A stretch of 64,000 nucleotides of DNA from Bradysia coprophila (Eukaryota > Arthropoda > Insecta > Diptera > Sciaridae), in the NCBI RefSeq assembly GCF_014529535.1, contig NW_023503293.1:4854741-4918740 (forward strand), given 5' to 3'. The translations under genes were made by a program, and so were the position numbers. The notes under the pieces are model-generated. The model saw only the letters and a list, made by a program, of their open reading frames with translations. It was not told the DNA's origin and made no database searches. Positions 22,757 through 34,874 of this stretch are shown here, one piece after another (the stretch's first letter is position 1; each line of letters opens with the position of its first letter).

Positions 22757-24060
22757 TTTGTGTGTGAAAATGGATTATAAATATTCGGTGTTTCGGACTT
22801 TTTTTTCTTCAAATTTGTGAAAATCCATTTTTAATATTTTATACGGAACACAGAAACCCAGAGCTCTTAATAAACATATTTAAGGTTACAATTGCAATGT
22901 ATTGGAACAGAAATAACAAAGAGTGTTTATTGCACTAACATGTGAACCTGTAATAATTTGATGATGACATTAGCATAGAATGATTTTGTCAACATTGAAG
23001 GTATCGCGTCATTTACATCTAGACTAAGATCTTTCGTGCAAATCAGTTTCACAGAAGGCAACATTGCCATATTGTCACTTTACCCAAGGCGAGAAAAGTT
23101 TGTTCTTGCATTTTTGTATTTAAGCGCTACGAGAACTCTAGCTAGGTCAAAAATTTAGTGCAAAGCGCAGTCATCTGATTTCGAAGAAAAATCAAATTAA
23201 GGTGCCACATGAAGAATGTAAATAAAAATGTTTAGTAAAGGATTGTCGGACACGATGAAAACTTGAAACTTATCAGCCACGACAGACTAAACAGATTAAA
23301 CTAATTTATTTTTTACATTTCCTTCTTCATTTGGATTTCTCTGTGAGGTAAGCTGACTGAGACATAGCTTCCGCTAGTTACCTGTTACTGGGTTCTACCT
23401 AGCTCTCAAAAGCAAAATTTGTCAGACCAAACGGTTTTTGGCCGTAGTGTAACAATATGGCATAGATTTCAAGCCGTGAGAGTGGGCACTCGACCCAAAC
23501 CTAATTTCAATTCAATGAAACGTTTTATCGCTAGCTGAACAATTTGAACACGTATTACAGCATCAGATAATTACGAACACGAACCATGACAACACTATCT
23601 CAAAATGTTTAATTTCACGTGTTTATAATAGCTTCTTGGTGAATCCAGTGTCGTTTCATTACATGAACTCGATAATTTTCAATTCCGAACACAATGCAAT
23701 AATCTGTTTCAAATATCTATAACACAGCGATATAACCGTTGCGCGTTAATAATGCACAAAACGGGTCATATATTTCCGCTTGTGACTTTCATCCATTGTT
23801 TATTTGCCAAATGATAACAGCGAGCTTTGTATGTATTATATACATAGTTCCGAATGAATATTTTAATGAAAAATGTGATCTAGTTCGGCAGGCTCTTTTG
23901 TTTTGCTAATTGTTTCCGGCCGTAACAAATTAATACATTCGCTCGTGTCCGTACGGAAAATTATCTGATTTCGGCACTGACTGTGTTGAATCCAGAGCAT
24001 AGAAAACATAAAAGAGTATCTTTAAACAGTGACCACGCGTTTATTGGTCTAATTTGAAAC
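22757..24060. other. AT-rich intergenic spacer
   Basis: No open frame, RNA gene or clear repeat was recognised. Confidence 0.5.
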
Positions 24061-24065
24061 ATATT

Positions 24066-24247
24066 TTACTTGCGGCACACCGTTGACACTTGCGATAATT
24101 TTCGTTTTCGCAGTGCTTTGAAGTAAAATAACTTACGTAATTGTTTGGAGATGGCTATTTTGCCACGAGGGATTATAGCCCGCGCCTTCGGCTCTCGATA
24201 CAAACTTCCCTCTCGGCTAAATAAAAATCTCCAAACAATGACGTAAT
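24066..24247. mobile_element. Non-autonomous inverted-repeat element (family B)
   Basis: An imperfect palindrome has arms beginning TTACGTAATTGTTTGGAGAT and, from the right end, TTACGTCATTGTTTGGAGAT, around a GC-rich centre (CGCGCCTTCGGCTC). On its left is an about 60-bp module containing GCACACCGTTGACACTTGCG and CGCAGTGCTTTGAAGTAAAA. The same module occurs inverted at 30020-30087 beside another palindrome. Confidence 0.7.
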
Positions 24248-24660
24248 GTACTATTACTGTAATCGGCGAGAGTGTGTTGCTACAGCGGAAGTAACTTTTC
24301 CATCACTAGTGATAGGAAAATATTTTCACTCATCACACCAACACACTCTCGCAGCATACAGTAAAACAATGGCCAAAATATGCTTCTGATGCGATTTCTC
24401 CGTGAAATGTAAAAAAAAAAAACATTAAGCGATCGTTTGCGGTTCCTCTGAAGTAAAGCCAGGAAAACAATCTTTTAGATTGATTGCAATCACATTTGTG
24501 TGGATCCGGATTTGTTAGGTCGTGATCTTCAAGCGAACCACAAAGTACTTCAACTTGCAAATGTTCTCGATAACTCTGTTCTCTTATACAGCCTATGTCT
24601 TTCGGAGTCAATTTTTATCCCGAGATATATACACAACTACAACACAGGAATACTTTACAA

Positions 24661-24986
24661 CAGGGCCTACTTTTTGGAAACTAATTTCTTGAATTTCTCG
24701 AAATTTCTCGAATTTTCTCGAATTTTCTCGAATTTCTTAAAATTTCTCGAATTCGAGAAATTCGAGAAACTTCAAGAAACTCGAGAAATTAGTTTCTTGA
24801 AATTTCTTGAATTTCTCGAAGTTTCTTGAATTTCTTGAATTTTCTGGAATTACTTGAAATTTCTCTAATTCGAGAAAATCAAGAAACTTTGAGAAATTCA
24901 AGAAATATTTCTCGAAGTTTCTTGAATTTCTCGAAGTTTCTTGATTTTCTCGATTTTCTCTAAAAGTTTCTAAAAAGTAGGCCCTG
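24661..24986. mobile_element. hAT-like MITE (326 bp) with GAATTTCTC repeat interior
   Basis: Terminal inverted repeats CAGGGCCTACTTTTTGGAAA (left) and CAGGGCCTACTTTTTAGAAA (right). A perfect 8-bp target-site duplication CTTTACAA lies at 24653-24660 and 24987-24994. An 8-bp duplication with CAGGG ends is typical of hAT elements. The interior is built almost wholly of degenerate GAATTTCTC / GAGAAATTC units in both orientations, so it can fold on itself many ways. No transposase is present. Confidence 0.88.
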
Positions 24987-24994
24987 CTTTACAA

Positions 24995-26431
24995 CATTGG
25001 GGGTTAATTCACATGCCGATTTTGTTAACAAAAGAAGTAAGATTTAACGTGAATGAAGCGATATTATAATTATACCTGTTCACCGAAGTGATACTGTATA
25101 GAATTTTCATCGATGATACACGTGGTACAAATTAATTATTCTCAAAAATCGAGCCGAGTTTTAACAAAGTTTAAAGGAAATAGAAGATCTTATGCTAAAA
25201 CATAATGTAAATGCACGCGATATTGGATTTTATTAATCCATCAACTCGAAATGTTGAAATGGCAAAAAATGCATAACAAAAATGAAAAAGTTAACAAAAC
25301 AGAAATATTTGAGATTAAACCGTTAACGAAAAGTAATGACAAAATTGTGTTCGCTAAAAATTAAAAAGAGAGAAAAAAAATGTAAAAAATTGTTAAGTAA
25401 AAAACAAAGAATTTACAAGAAATGATATGAATTAAATTATATGTTCACATAAGGTCAGGTTTCTCTCTGATCGGTTGAAATTGTTTTTCAATTTTTTATC
25501 CAACGTAAGCAAAACCAAGGGAAACAAATATGGTACACATCATCAGCATGCTTTTACTTAGTACTCTAACTTATTTATACTTCTGATTTACTATATAAGA
25601 TATCTACTTATTTCATCGATGTATTCTATTTAAATTTGGCGCCTGTCATAACGAAACCGTCGATAAAACAGATTTGACGGCAAATAGTTCATTTCTTTTG
25701 TTCATTACAGGCGGACGTCGCGGGAAATGATTTTGAATATATTTTTATTGGCTTGGATAATTATCTAGGTCAAACGGAGCATATCCTAATCTGAAAATAT
25801 TTACTCGTGACGTGAACTAGAAAAATAGGTCACAACCTCCCTAAAAGATGAGATGGTACAGCCAAAAATTGTTCAAAGTACCTGCACCGATTATAAAATA
25901 GCTACAATGACAGAAATGTTTTTTTTTATAAATTAAATTGAAGCTATCCCTCCCACCGGGACTAAAGTTTATTCTATTTCCAAAACCATCAGGAGCTCAA
26001 CACAAAAGATTTGGTGTAACAAAACTGGGAAATCTCAGAAATAAGGATCGTATCATACATCAGATAAAGAGAATCAGTATGTTAGGGAATTACATGTGTT
26101 CCAATTTAATTCTTGCTTTTCCGGATAACAATTTTTACAAAAGACCTCACAAATATGTCCCATCAGCTAAAACACACGACCTGAAAATATAAACCGTACA
26201 CAAAACCAACATAAAGAATGTTTATTGATCAACATTTATTCATTCAAATTATAGGAAACAATACTACTAGCATCTATAGTAAAATGATGTGAAAATTAAA
26301 ATGAAAAGGAAAGGAAAATTATTGCTCATTTCAACGAGAATTAAAAATCACTCAGAACGAAAAACTAATAAAACTGATCAAGGCTAATGATAAATAATAG
26401 TGAAGTATTGGATATCGATCGATTGCTGAAT
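24995..26431. other. Intergenic spacer before the transposase gene
   Basis: AT-rich. A short open frame at 25938-26192 has no recognisable content. TTTATT at 26221-26226 can serve as polyA signal for the minus-strand transposase gene. Confidence 0.5.
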
Positions 26432-29400
26432 TTAAATAAAAATATTCTTTTTCGGGTCATATTCCCGCAACGCCATGTTCCTCTGCTTGCGAGAGTCGAC
26501 AAGCTCCTTGACCATGACCTCATTGTAAAAATAATTTAATTTAGGTGTTACTTCGGTATCAAAAAAACTGTCGTTCTTAGGGACTTCGATTATTCGGTAT
26601 TGTGGTGTTTCTTCGCATAAACCCAACCAAAACATGAGAAAACCATATTTTCTCCCAGTTGCCCGCAATTCGCACTGAAGCTCTACGTACCACTCATGTT
26701 TCGTGTTCAAGTTGCCCTTTTTATCCCAAAATGGTAGTTTGTGAATGACTTCATCGAACTTCTTTCCGTACTCTTTGAGGGGACACTTAATATTGAGCGT
26801 GTGATCGTTTCCATATAATTTCAAAGGGGAAGCGCACAAGAAAAATATTTCCTTATCGATAAACAGGCCGCAATCATGCAACGTATCATCGAAGAGGGTT
26901 TGGAAGAACTGTAACGCATCTCGCTCCACCAACCGTTGGTGTTTGATTGTGGCACTGTTTCCGAATTCACTTCGCTTATAAACTAGTTCGTCCAAGTGAT
27001 TCTTGTAGCTCTTTTTTGTCTTAGAAAGAACTATCTTCGGAACAAACGATGATGGAACCAAATCTTGCCGTATTTGTTGCCAGCGACTATTATGTTTACC
27101 CCCTCGTGTTGACTCTTCAACATCATTTCTGTTGCGCTGGTTGAACATGAGTCTGTAAAGAATAAGGCCGGTGTAAGAAATCGCAGCTCTAGTAGAAGCC
27201 TTACATATTGCGTCCTTACTTGTAAGTTTGTTGTTTTGGCAAGCTTTGCGCAACGAGCCGAGTGGTAGTCACACAATCCAAAACAATAACTTACAAGCAA
27301 ATGCGTTGGATATTTTACAAGCTTGTGATCGGTCAGTGTATTTTCACTGTCACAAACAGTGACGCAAAGTTCACTTTATCGTGCATAAGCATGTAAATGG
27401 CTTGTAATACGAAGAAGTCAAAACGCTTACTTTTCCAAAAACACCTTTTTAGCCTTTTCAAAAACAGCTGGCTCCATGTCTATGTCTTCGGTTCCCTCCC
27501 CATGATAATAAGCACCAGAACCCTTCGCACTATTGTCTTGGTTCCCACGTCGATTCCTCGGTCGGCTCTGGAGGGCGATTGCATTCTGTAAGATTTTTCT
27601 CTTCCTGCCGTTTTCCATGTTTTCCAGTCTCGCACTCTGTACCGATCCAAACTTGTACTTCCGAAACTCTGTGCTGGAATGGCCCTTGCTATTGTATTGA
27701 ACGACTGCCGCAGCGACTCTTGCAGTGTAAGATCCACCTGAAGAACAATGCGTTGCCATTACTCATCAATTTACGGTGAGAAGGAGAAAAATGTTTTAAA
27801 ATTCGGAACCGAAAGAAAAGTAACGAACTAAGAATAAGTTTTACGAAGAAATGACGCGAAATCGAAAATTATGGCGCTCAGCATCATAATATGCAAAATT
27901 TGCAAAGTTTAGGTGCATAAAACGTTGTATGCAAATCAATGCACAATACTTTATTGGGCTTACGATGTGTATTATGACACACGCCCTGCGGCCTTGTGTA
28001 ATTACACATCTAGAACCTAACAAAGTACTTAGCAGTTCGATTGCATAAATAACTATATAAATACACGAAGCTTTGAAAATAGGTTTTCACTACGCAGACG
28101 CGACAATAGTTATTTTATCACCTACGCTGAAACTTCGGGTTGTGGTTGTGAAACACGTTGTGTTTACTTCGGGGAAAGAAGAAATTTTACGTCTGTTCAA
28201 CCTACCGAGTGAAAAATTGATTCTTTTACCACCGATAAATTTAGCCACGATGTTATTGAACTGCTCGGCTGCATTATTTGTGTAGTTTTCGAGCAAACTT
28301 TTTGCATTTCCGCCAAAATATTGTTGGCACAAATTTAGAACTTCGTAATAAAGCCCATCTTCTTTCAAAGCTTTTAGATTATCAATAGCAGCCTCAGTTG
28401 TAGATTTAGTGCAGAAGTACTTTCGGCAGTTATGATGTACTCCGAAATAATGCGCTGGAGCATTCATAATGTCGTTTTCCAAATTGCGAATTTGTTTTGA
28501 TAGCTCCAGCCCCGATTCCCGCCAATGTTTGGATGCTAATTTGATGCCTTTGCTAATATCGTGTCCTTTCGATGGCTTCACGTGCTTTCGTAGATCAACA
28601 TCAAACTTTGTGATCTGGCACAAACACCCAAATTTTGACCGGAAGTTTCGATGTAAATGGTTGCAGCATTCACATTTTTCTACAAACACATCCGGATTCC
28701 GATAAACGCGTATGTCACGCAAATGTTTGTAGGTATTCGAGTCTCCGTCACATATCAACTTATTGAATCTAGCACCAAATTGTTCACAAAATCTGAATCC
28801 TTCGGAGATAATATCGCTCTCCATCCCGGATGATGGTCCTTCATAGTTGATGTTGCAGACGTGGTGATTGGGCGGGGTACAAAGTGACTGTGCTATCTTG
28901 CATACATGACAGTACTTATTTCGAACGCCGAAGTACACGATTTTTCCTGTTCTCACGCCTATCAAAACAGCACATCCGGAAAGGGAGTTAAAGCCTTTTC
29001 CGTACGATCTTTTACCCCATCCTCCATCGCAAATCACTGGTATTAGAGCATTCCCAGCCGAATCCACCGATAAAATCGCTTTGGCCAGTTCAATTTCCTC
29101 CTCCAGTGCATCCATTGCCGACTTATGGGCAATATCTAGCCAATCAGCCTGCTGCCTCTTTTGAATTTTGTCATACAATGTATTACCCATTACAGGTATA
29201 TCCAGGTTCGTGAGAAACTCTTTCAAATGGTAGTAGCCTAAACCAACTGATGTAATTCCTAGCACAGCATCCTCATTGCAGTTCATTGAATTTGGTTTTT
29301 TCGGACAGGACTCTAACTTTCGTCTCATCCCGCACTTACGGCACATGAATGTAAAAATAGAATTGAGTCCACGTCTTGTTTCACGCACTAGCTTCATGTC

Positions 29401-32400
29401 GCTAAAGCTGCAATGCTTAGAATGACTGCCAATTGCCTCAAGACGTTTAAAAATCTCTTGTATATCAAAGATTCTTCGACCACTGATACCTCTATTTTGA
29501 TTCGAATCAATTTCTTCATTATTTTCACGGGGAATTAGTTCGTCATTTTCATCCTAAAATGTTATTTAGAAGGTCAATCAAAACTGTTGTTTTAGAAATT
29601 ACATTCAAAAGAAATGTCACATAATTATAACTAACAATAGGCTCATACGAACAACACATTTCAGATAAAACTGACTGAATTAAAATTTACTCCGCCGGTG
29701 CTGTTCAACAAACATGAAGAAAAATTTTGATGATGAAGAAATTGTATTCTAAAACTTCATTTGTTGAAATAGATATAATTTTGGAATATTTCGTTCTATT
29801 AATCAATCTATCAATTAATGTTGTTTGTATTTAGGCTATTAGAACGTGTGATATTTGATTTGATGCAAATGTAATTTCGTATTTTCGGTTGAAGTAATAG
29901 CACATGTTAGGTAAAGGCAACAATAGTACCTACTTGCTTCCAAGTTTTTATTTTGTCGAGTTGGAGGTTTGGGCTATAATCCCACTAGGCAAAATAACAA
30001 CTTGGAAGCAATTAGATAAGTATTTTTACTTGCGAAGCACTGCGACAGTGAAAATTATCGCAAATGTCAACGGCGTGCCCCTTGCGAAAATTTCATTGCT
30101 GTAAGTAAAGTAATTTTATCTGCATAGAACGATAATCTCAAATTTTTCCCTCTAAGGCAAGACTGTTTATCTTGATATATCTGTTCTTGGCAGTTAAAAT
30201 AGCGTATGTGTACCTATGTCCAAAATGCTTATTTTGACGATTTGGATTATAAACCTTGCATTCGGCGCGGTAACTCCTAAATCGTCAAAAAAACATTTCG
30301 GACAGAAAGTGGACTAATTCCGAACAAAAGTTTGATATTGCAAACGTGGTAGCTTTTATATTGGCTCGTAGCTCAATCAATAAATCATCGACACATAAAT
30401 TTCGAAAAAATCTTGATAAGAGTTTTATGAAATCCAAGAAAAATGTATATATAAACTTCAAATTTTTCTACATCCGTGAGTTGTGCTGTTATGCAAAAAA
30501 TTGTCCGTTTTGGTATAAAACAATTTTACGTGCTTCTGGTCGGTAAATGGTATTTTTTGAGTACATTTTTCGCATTTACCGACCAGAAGCACGTAAATTT
30601 GGAACCTCGGACGTAATGTACTATTACGTCGCCATAACCAATTATCACTCTACTTTAGCGTATTTAACACACTAATAAGGCTACGACCGCTACGAACTCT
30701 ATTTAGACTACATGTATACCTCAGACCCATTCGCGTAAGTCCATTCACCTTCATTGTTGCATTCTTCAATATTTTCATCCATATCGTCATCCTCAAACTG
30801 TTCTATATTTTCGTCGTCGTCACTCGCATTGTCAAAATTATGAAAATCATCCACTTGCTCTTGTTCATTAGCAATTATTGAAAGTGGGTCGAAGTTCAGA
30901 CCAGTCTATAATATTTAAAATTTGGTAAACAGAAAACGTAAAAAAAAGTACAGCAGTTCACCTTGACATCATCGTCCATTTCACAATCTATGATTGACGT
31001 ATAGGAGCCCTCGTCTTCCCCAAAAAGACTATAATAATTTTCATATACTTGAATGTATGCAGATACCTATGGATAATAATGAACAGTAACATCATTCATA
31101 AATTCAGCTTTTGCATAGTGTCAAGTGAGATCTCAGTGTCAGCTCTAAAAAGTTCATGAATGAAAAATAAAATTGAGAGTCTATATATGTTTACAAAGTG
31201 AATTTGACAAGTGACCCCGTGACCAGCTATACAAAAATCTCTCTCACTTAACACTCAATTAGTAAATTCATCGAAAATTTTATTTTTATTTCTTGGGACA
31301 AAATTACAGACTTTTCTCGTAATTTTGGCCCTCGGTATGAAATAGTACATTCGGTATAAAATGAAGTCTCGTTTTCGTGTGTTTCGTGTGAAACTCTACT
31401 TTTTAACTTTTTATCCCTTGTTATGTAATGGATTTTACATGCTTTTAAAACCAAAACCAATTTCCTTCTCTAGGTGTGTAATAAGCCAATTTCGACCTTA
31501 GGGAAACAAAAGCATGTAAAGTTGAAAACGTATCTGGGTTGGAAGGTAGATTTTAGGTACATTCGCTTGTCGCGCAACAAATCACGACATTGTCTAAAAC
31601 CTTCTGCACACCCCAAATACGTAATAGTTATTTATACAACCGAGTGATAAATGCTTTTTTAGGCACTAGATGTGTAGATTGTCACTCGAGACCGCAGGTG
31701 TGCCTAAAAAATCATTTATCACCAAGTTTTATACAACGTTTTTCGCAATAAAGACAACGGAAGTCCTACTTTTCGTCCCTTTGTTGTGAAAAGCGTTGTG
31801 CTCTCGAGATTGTAAGGTTGTAAATTGCATTTTTTCGGGTGAACAATAATGCAGTTTCCAACTTCTCTGCCTTCGTTGAACAAATAACTTTATCTCTGTC
31901 TAGAACAATACAATCTTTAACATTCAAAAGTATCGACATATTATAAATTTCTTATTTCTCTTATTTCTCCAACTTCTCTCATTTCTCCATACTCGCTATG
32001 GAGAAATGAGAGAAATTAAAGAAATAAGAGAAGAAAGGATTTTATAATATGTCGATACTTTTGAATGTTGAAGACTGTAATATCGATGTTATCCAAAATT
32101 TATTTGACGATTTGTAGTACCGAGTCGAAGCCATAATATACTATTATCTGATAGTGCGAAAAACAGATAGGTAATGCCGACATTACATCTCTGTTTTTAG
32201 AAAGGTAAAGTAATATATATTTTTGCCACTGTCCAAAATAAATATTTGGAAGCAGTAAGGTAATTTCATAATTTCAAAATAGATAAATAGGCGGAACTTC
32301 CGGTGGAAGGTAAAATACAAAACACGACACAGGAAAAAATTATGGGACATTTGTTGACTGATAACGAATGTGAAGCCATAGCACAAATATATCTTGATGA

Positions 32401-33088
32401 TTGGTTTTTAAAAATAACTATAACTTTTATATCACCTTGTCATCATCAGTTTTTTTACGTTTGGACGGCGTACTTTCTTGAATAACGTCATTCGTACTCT
32501 TTTCTGCTATCGATCCTAGTCCCGGTTCATCCTAAAATGTGGTGAAATTTGGTGTAATAACAGATAGATTCAGATTTTCGCTAATGACTATAAAGTAACT
32601 TACAAGTTGAGAATTATACGTAACTTCTTCAAACAAAATATATGGGGTTTACGCATAATTTCCATCTTTTACGTCAACTTATAACATACGATAGAATCGC
32701 AATCTTGCTAATATAGCAAGTTAGCAGGTATTTATCATATTGAATGACAACCCCCAAAAATTTCCGGGGGAACATACGAGAAACTAAAGTGCTTATAAAT
32801 TTGTGACCGATGGAATCGGTAAAAAGGAGTCAATGAAAACGACATTAAAATAACAACGTAATAAAACGATAAGCGTACCAACAACTCCAAGGGGTCTTGA
32901 GTATCGCATAATTCATCAACAATGCGATTTAAAATCTCATTTTTTTCCATTTCTTTTCTGTTGAAATTACGAGAACATTATAGAGAGCGAGAACATTTTA
33001 TGTTTGAACAACATCACCTCAGTTTTAACATAGCTCGCCAGTTATTTGACTTCTTGTTTCGACGGGCCCGATTCTTCTTATTTGCCAT
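26432..33088 (-). CDS. Mutator-like transposase fused to a YqaJ-type nuclease domain
   Basis: Minus-strand exons: 33088-33018, 32957-32879, 32531-32436, 31066-30962, 30905-30720, 29553-28206, 27737-27431 and 27152-26432; 970 aa, all phases agreeing and no stop. The start MANKKNRARRNKK is basic. Exons 3-5 encode an acidic linker. From about residue 204 (RRIFDIQEIFKRLEAIG) comes the arthropod Mutator-like transposase domain, with CxxC pairs, ICDGGWGKRSYGKGFNSLSG (Asp about 355), LICDGDSN (Asp about 448) and KRINFSLGGSYTARVAAAVV across the exon 6/7 junction. The last exon has a YqaJ/lambda-exonuclease-like fold: EFGN, CGLFIDKEIFFLCASPLKLY, LNIKCP, ELQCELRATGRKYGF. The usual catalytic Asp of SPD is Leu (about 841) and the Glu of ExK is Asn (about 851), so nuclease activity is doubtful. 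It may be an element's gene or a domesticated copy. Confidence 0.85.
27738..28205 (-). other. Transposase gene intron 6, containing a foldback element
   Basis: Intron between the transposase core exon and the next exon. It carries a foldback hairpin element at 27928-28047. Confidence 0.6.
27928..28047. mobile_element. Foldback MITE, family A, copy 1
   Basis: Arms start TATGCAAATC (left) and TATGCAATCG (right, complement) and pair imperfectly. Outer modules are AAAACGTTG on the left and AATAACTAT on the right, shared with the copies at 31633, 33339 and 59292. The loop contains CACATCTAG. Confidence 0.7.
29933..30087. mobile_element. Inverted-repeat element (family B), second copy
   Basis: Palindrome arms TTGCTTCCAAGTTTTTATTT and TTGCTTCCAAGTTGTTATTT surround a GGGCTATAATCCC centre. 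To the right is the 60-bp module with GAAGCACTGCGA, GAAAATTATCGCAA and TGTCAACGGCGTGCC, the inverted partner of 24071-24131. Confidence 0.7.
30525..30597. repeat. Perfect 25-bp-arm palindrome
   Basis: TTTACGTGCTTCTGGTCGG.. at 30525-30549 is the exact complement of 30573-30597. It is followed by GACGTAATGTACTATTACG, nearly the same sequence that follows the family B element at 24239. Confidence 0.85.
31633..31733. mobile_element. Foldback MITE, family A, copy 2
   Basis: Arms TATACAACCGAGTGATAAAT and TATAAAACTTGGTGATAAAT (complement), loop CTAGATGTGTAG. Outer modules AATAGTTATT (left) and CAACGTTTTTCGCAAT (right) match the other family A copies. Confidence 0.75.
31908..32081. mobile_element. 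Long hairpin element, about 80-bp arms
   Basis: Both arms read TTCAAAAGTATCGACATATT and then a run of TTATTTCTC units, meeting at CTCGCTATGGAG. The arms are about 90% complementary. It lies in intron 3 of the transposase gene. Confidence 0.85.
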
Positions 33089-33338
33089 ATTTCAAAAATA
33101 TTCTTGTCTGAAATTTCACGAAAAATTTCGGTATTATATGCGATCCGTTATGTATACTTTTTCGACATTTAAGCTGCGTTTTTCTGTCTGTGACAAAAAA
33201 GAAACCGCATCAAAATTGTTGATATCGGTAACTTAAATCTGGCACTGTCCTTATAGATTTACGTCGATGACGCACGAGCAATTTTGGGACGCAAAATTTG
33301 GGTTTATGGAATCGCCAATTATGATGCATAAAACGTTG

Positions 33339-33634
33339 TATGCAACCAAAGTATGTAAACACTGAAGGTAACGCAAATCAGCAAAAACACGCGTACCCCT
33401 ATTTTGAGGTGAGTAATGTATATCGGTACACATGCGTACAATATTTTGTAAATATATGTATTGGCGTCATAGGAAATTCACCCGAAACTTGGGGTCTGTA
33501 TTTCTTGCTATTCCCTGAGGGTCTGCGTTACCTTCAGTGTTTACATACCTTGGTATGCAACTAGATGCAAAGTATTTTATTAGGCTAATTACACATCTAC
33601 AGTTTAATAAAGTACTTTGCATCTCGATTGCATA
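33339..33634. mobile_element. Foldback MITE, family A, copy 3, interrupted
   Basis: Outer arms TATGCAAC and TTGCATA with modules AAAACGTTG and AATAACTATT, as in copy 1. The left arm is split by a 208-bp insertion at 33346-33553. Confidence 0.75.
33346..33553. mobile_element. Nested TIR element inside a foldback copy
   Basis: Terminal inverted repeats CCAAAGTATGTAAACACTGA and CCAAGGTATGTAAACACTGA. Flanking duplication TATGCAA at 33339-33345 and 33554-33560 (7 bp; 8 bp if the boundary is shifted one base). No coding capacity. Confidence 0.8.
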
Positions 33635-33965
33635 AATAACTATTATCAAACTATTGATATCTGCGAAGGTCACAAAAAATTACAATTTGTATCGCTCAGT
33701 GAAGGTTTGTTGTTTTGAATTTAGACAAAGTGGCTAAATCTTCTAATGTGTGTAAACATTATTCATCCGTCTCATATCAATACACAAACTACCAACATTT
33801 TACAATAACATCAGACTAATAAACACACAATACTTGACCTTTTTTTACAAAGACACAATTTATAACATAAAACAAAATTAATTCTCCAGAAATTATGTTT
33901 ACTTACGTAAAAACAATATTAAATGAGACAAAATTTAGAGTCGACTGCTACAGTTCGCTTTGTAA

Positions 33966-34114
33966 TACAATTGTATGACAAAATTCAAAAGAGGCAGCAG
34001 CGAGATTGAATGAATCTCGATTTTTTTTCAGGAATAAGTATCGTTGCCTCAAGTGCGAAATGAGACGAAAGTTAGAGTCATACAATTGTATGACAAAATT
34101 CAAAAGAGGCAGCA
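33966..34114. repeat. Pair of about 35-bp direct repeats
   Basis: ACAATTGTATGACAAAATTC followed by AAAAGAGGCAGCA occurs at 33966-34000 and at 34080-34114, about 114 bp apart. Confidence 0.85.
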
Positions 34115-34494
34115 ACCTATATGGATTGTACTCCACACTCTCCAATATTCTGTTGTGTTGATGTGACGTCGAAGAGCTGTGGTGTAAAAAAAAAATACAA
34201 ACTTAAATCATGCGCTCTTTATAATAGGTTTTGCTATATTAACATTTTGAGAATCTAGATTTTAATCAATAAGTAAAGGATGAAAGTACTCTACATTCTG
34301 AATACACAGATGATATTTTCATGAATTTTTTAAAAGTCAAATCCGTTTCCATTTTTAATTTATAAGAAGCGACTGTAGGAATTAAGAGTACTTTTTTGAC
34401 TTGTGCAACGTGCGTTGCTTGGACATAAATTTCAGAACGTTTCAAGTAATTTATGCCCTTTGTATAAGAAGTTGAATACGCATCTATTGGGAAC

Positions 34495-34569
34495 GGTTGA
34501 TTTTAGGCACTTTCGCTTGTCGCCCTCATTTCGTTCGGTATTAGCTAGCGAAATTGCCTAAAATCTACC
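34495..34569. repeat. Hairpin repeat
   Basis: Arms GGTTGATTTTAGGCA and GGTAGATTTTAGGCA (complement). A related arm, GGTAGATTTTAGGTACATTC, occurs at about 31550, so this is a dispersed family. Confidence 0.65.
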
Positions 34570-34874
34570 GTCCACTAGAGCCACGTACCTAACTACATAA
34601 TGTTCTGTAACAGGAAGAAAAAGGATTGCCAGGATGTGATAGTAATAACGAAGTAGAATTTTTGTATATAATATGTTGAAATTTGTGGATGGAGGTGGGA
34701 TCATCATTTACAACGGTTCTAATAACACCACGAATTTTCAATAAAAAACTTTTGTCTTTGAATATTATTTGAAAATTAAGAGTTCATAAGAAGACCCTAT
34801 TGTTGGAAAACGACAATTATCCACAAAACAAGCAACAACAAAAGTTTTGTGAAGGAAATTTGTTTATTAAATAT

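Larger units (their letters stand above)
29554..30719 (-). other. Transposase gene intron 5, with two inverted-repeat elements
   Basis: Contains the family B element at 29933-30087 and the perfect palindrome at 30525-30597. Confidence 0.6.
31067..32435 (-). other. Transposase gene intron 3, with two hairpin elements
   Basis: Contains the foldback copy at 31633-31733 and the very long hairpin at 31908-32081. I see no exon in it. Confidence 0.6.
33089..34874. other. Spacer upstream of the transposase gene, with repeats
   Basis: Probable promoter region of the minus-strand transposase gene. It holds a foldback copy with a nested insertion (33339-33634), a 35-bp direct repeat (33966 and 34080) and a hairpin at 34495-34569. 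No gene is supported. Confidence 0.5.

Noticed and set aside
33966-34114. CRISPR-like direct repeats
   Set aside because: Only two copies, eukaryotic context and no cas genes; best read as a local duplication.
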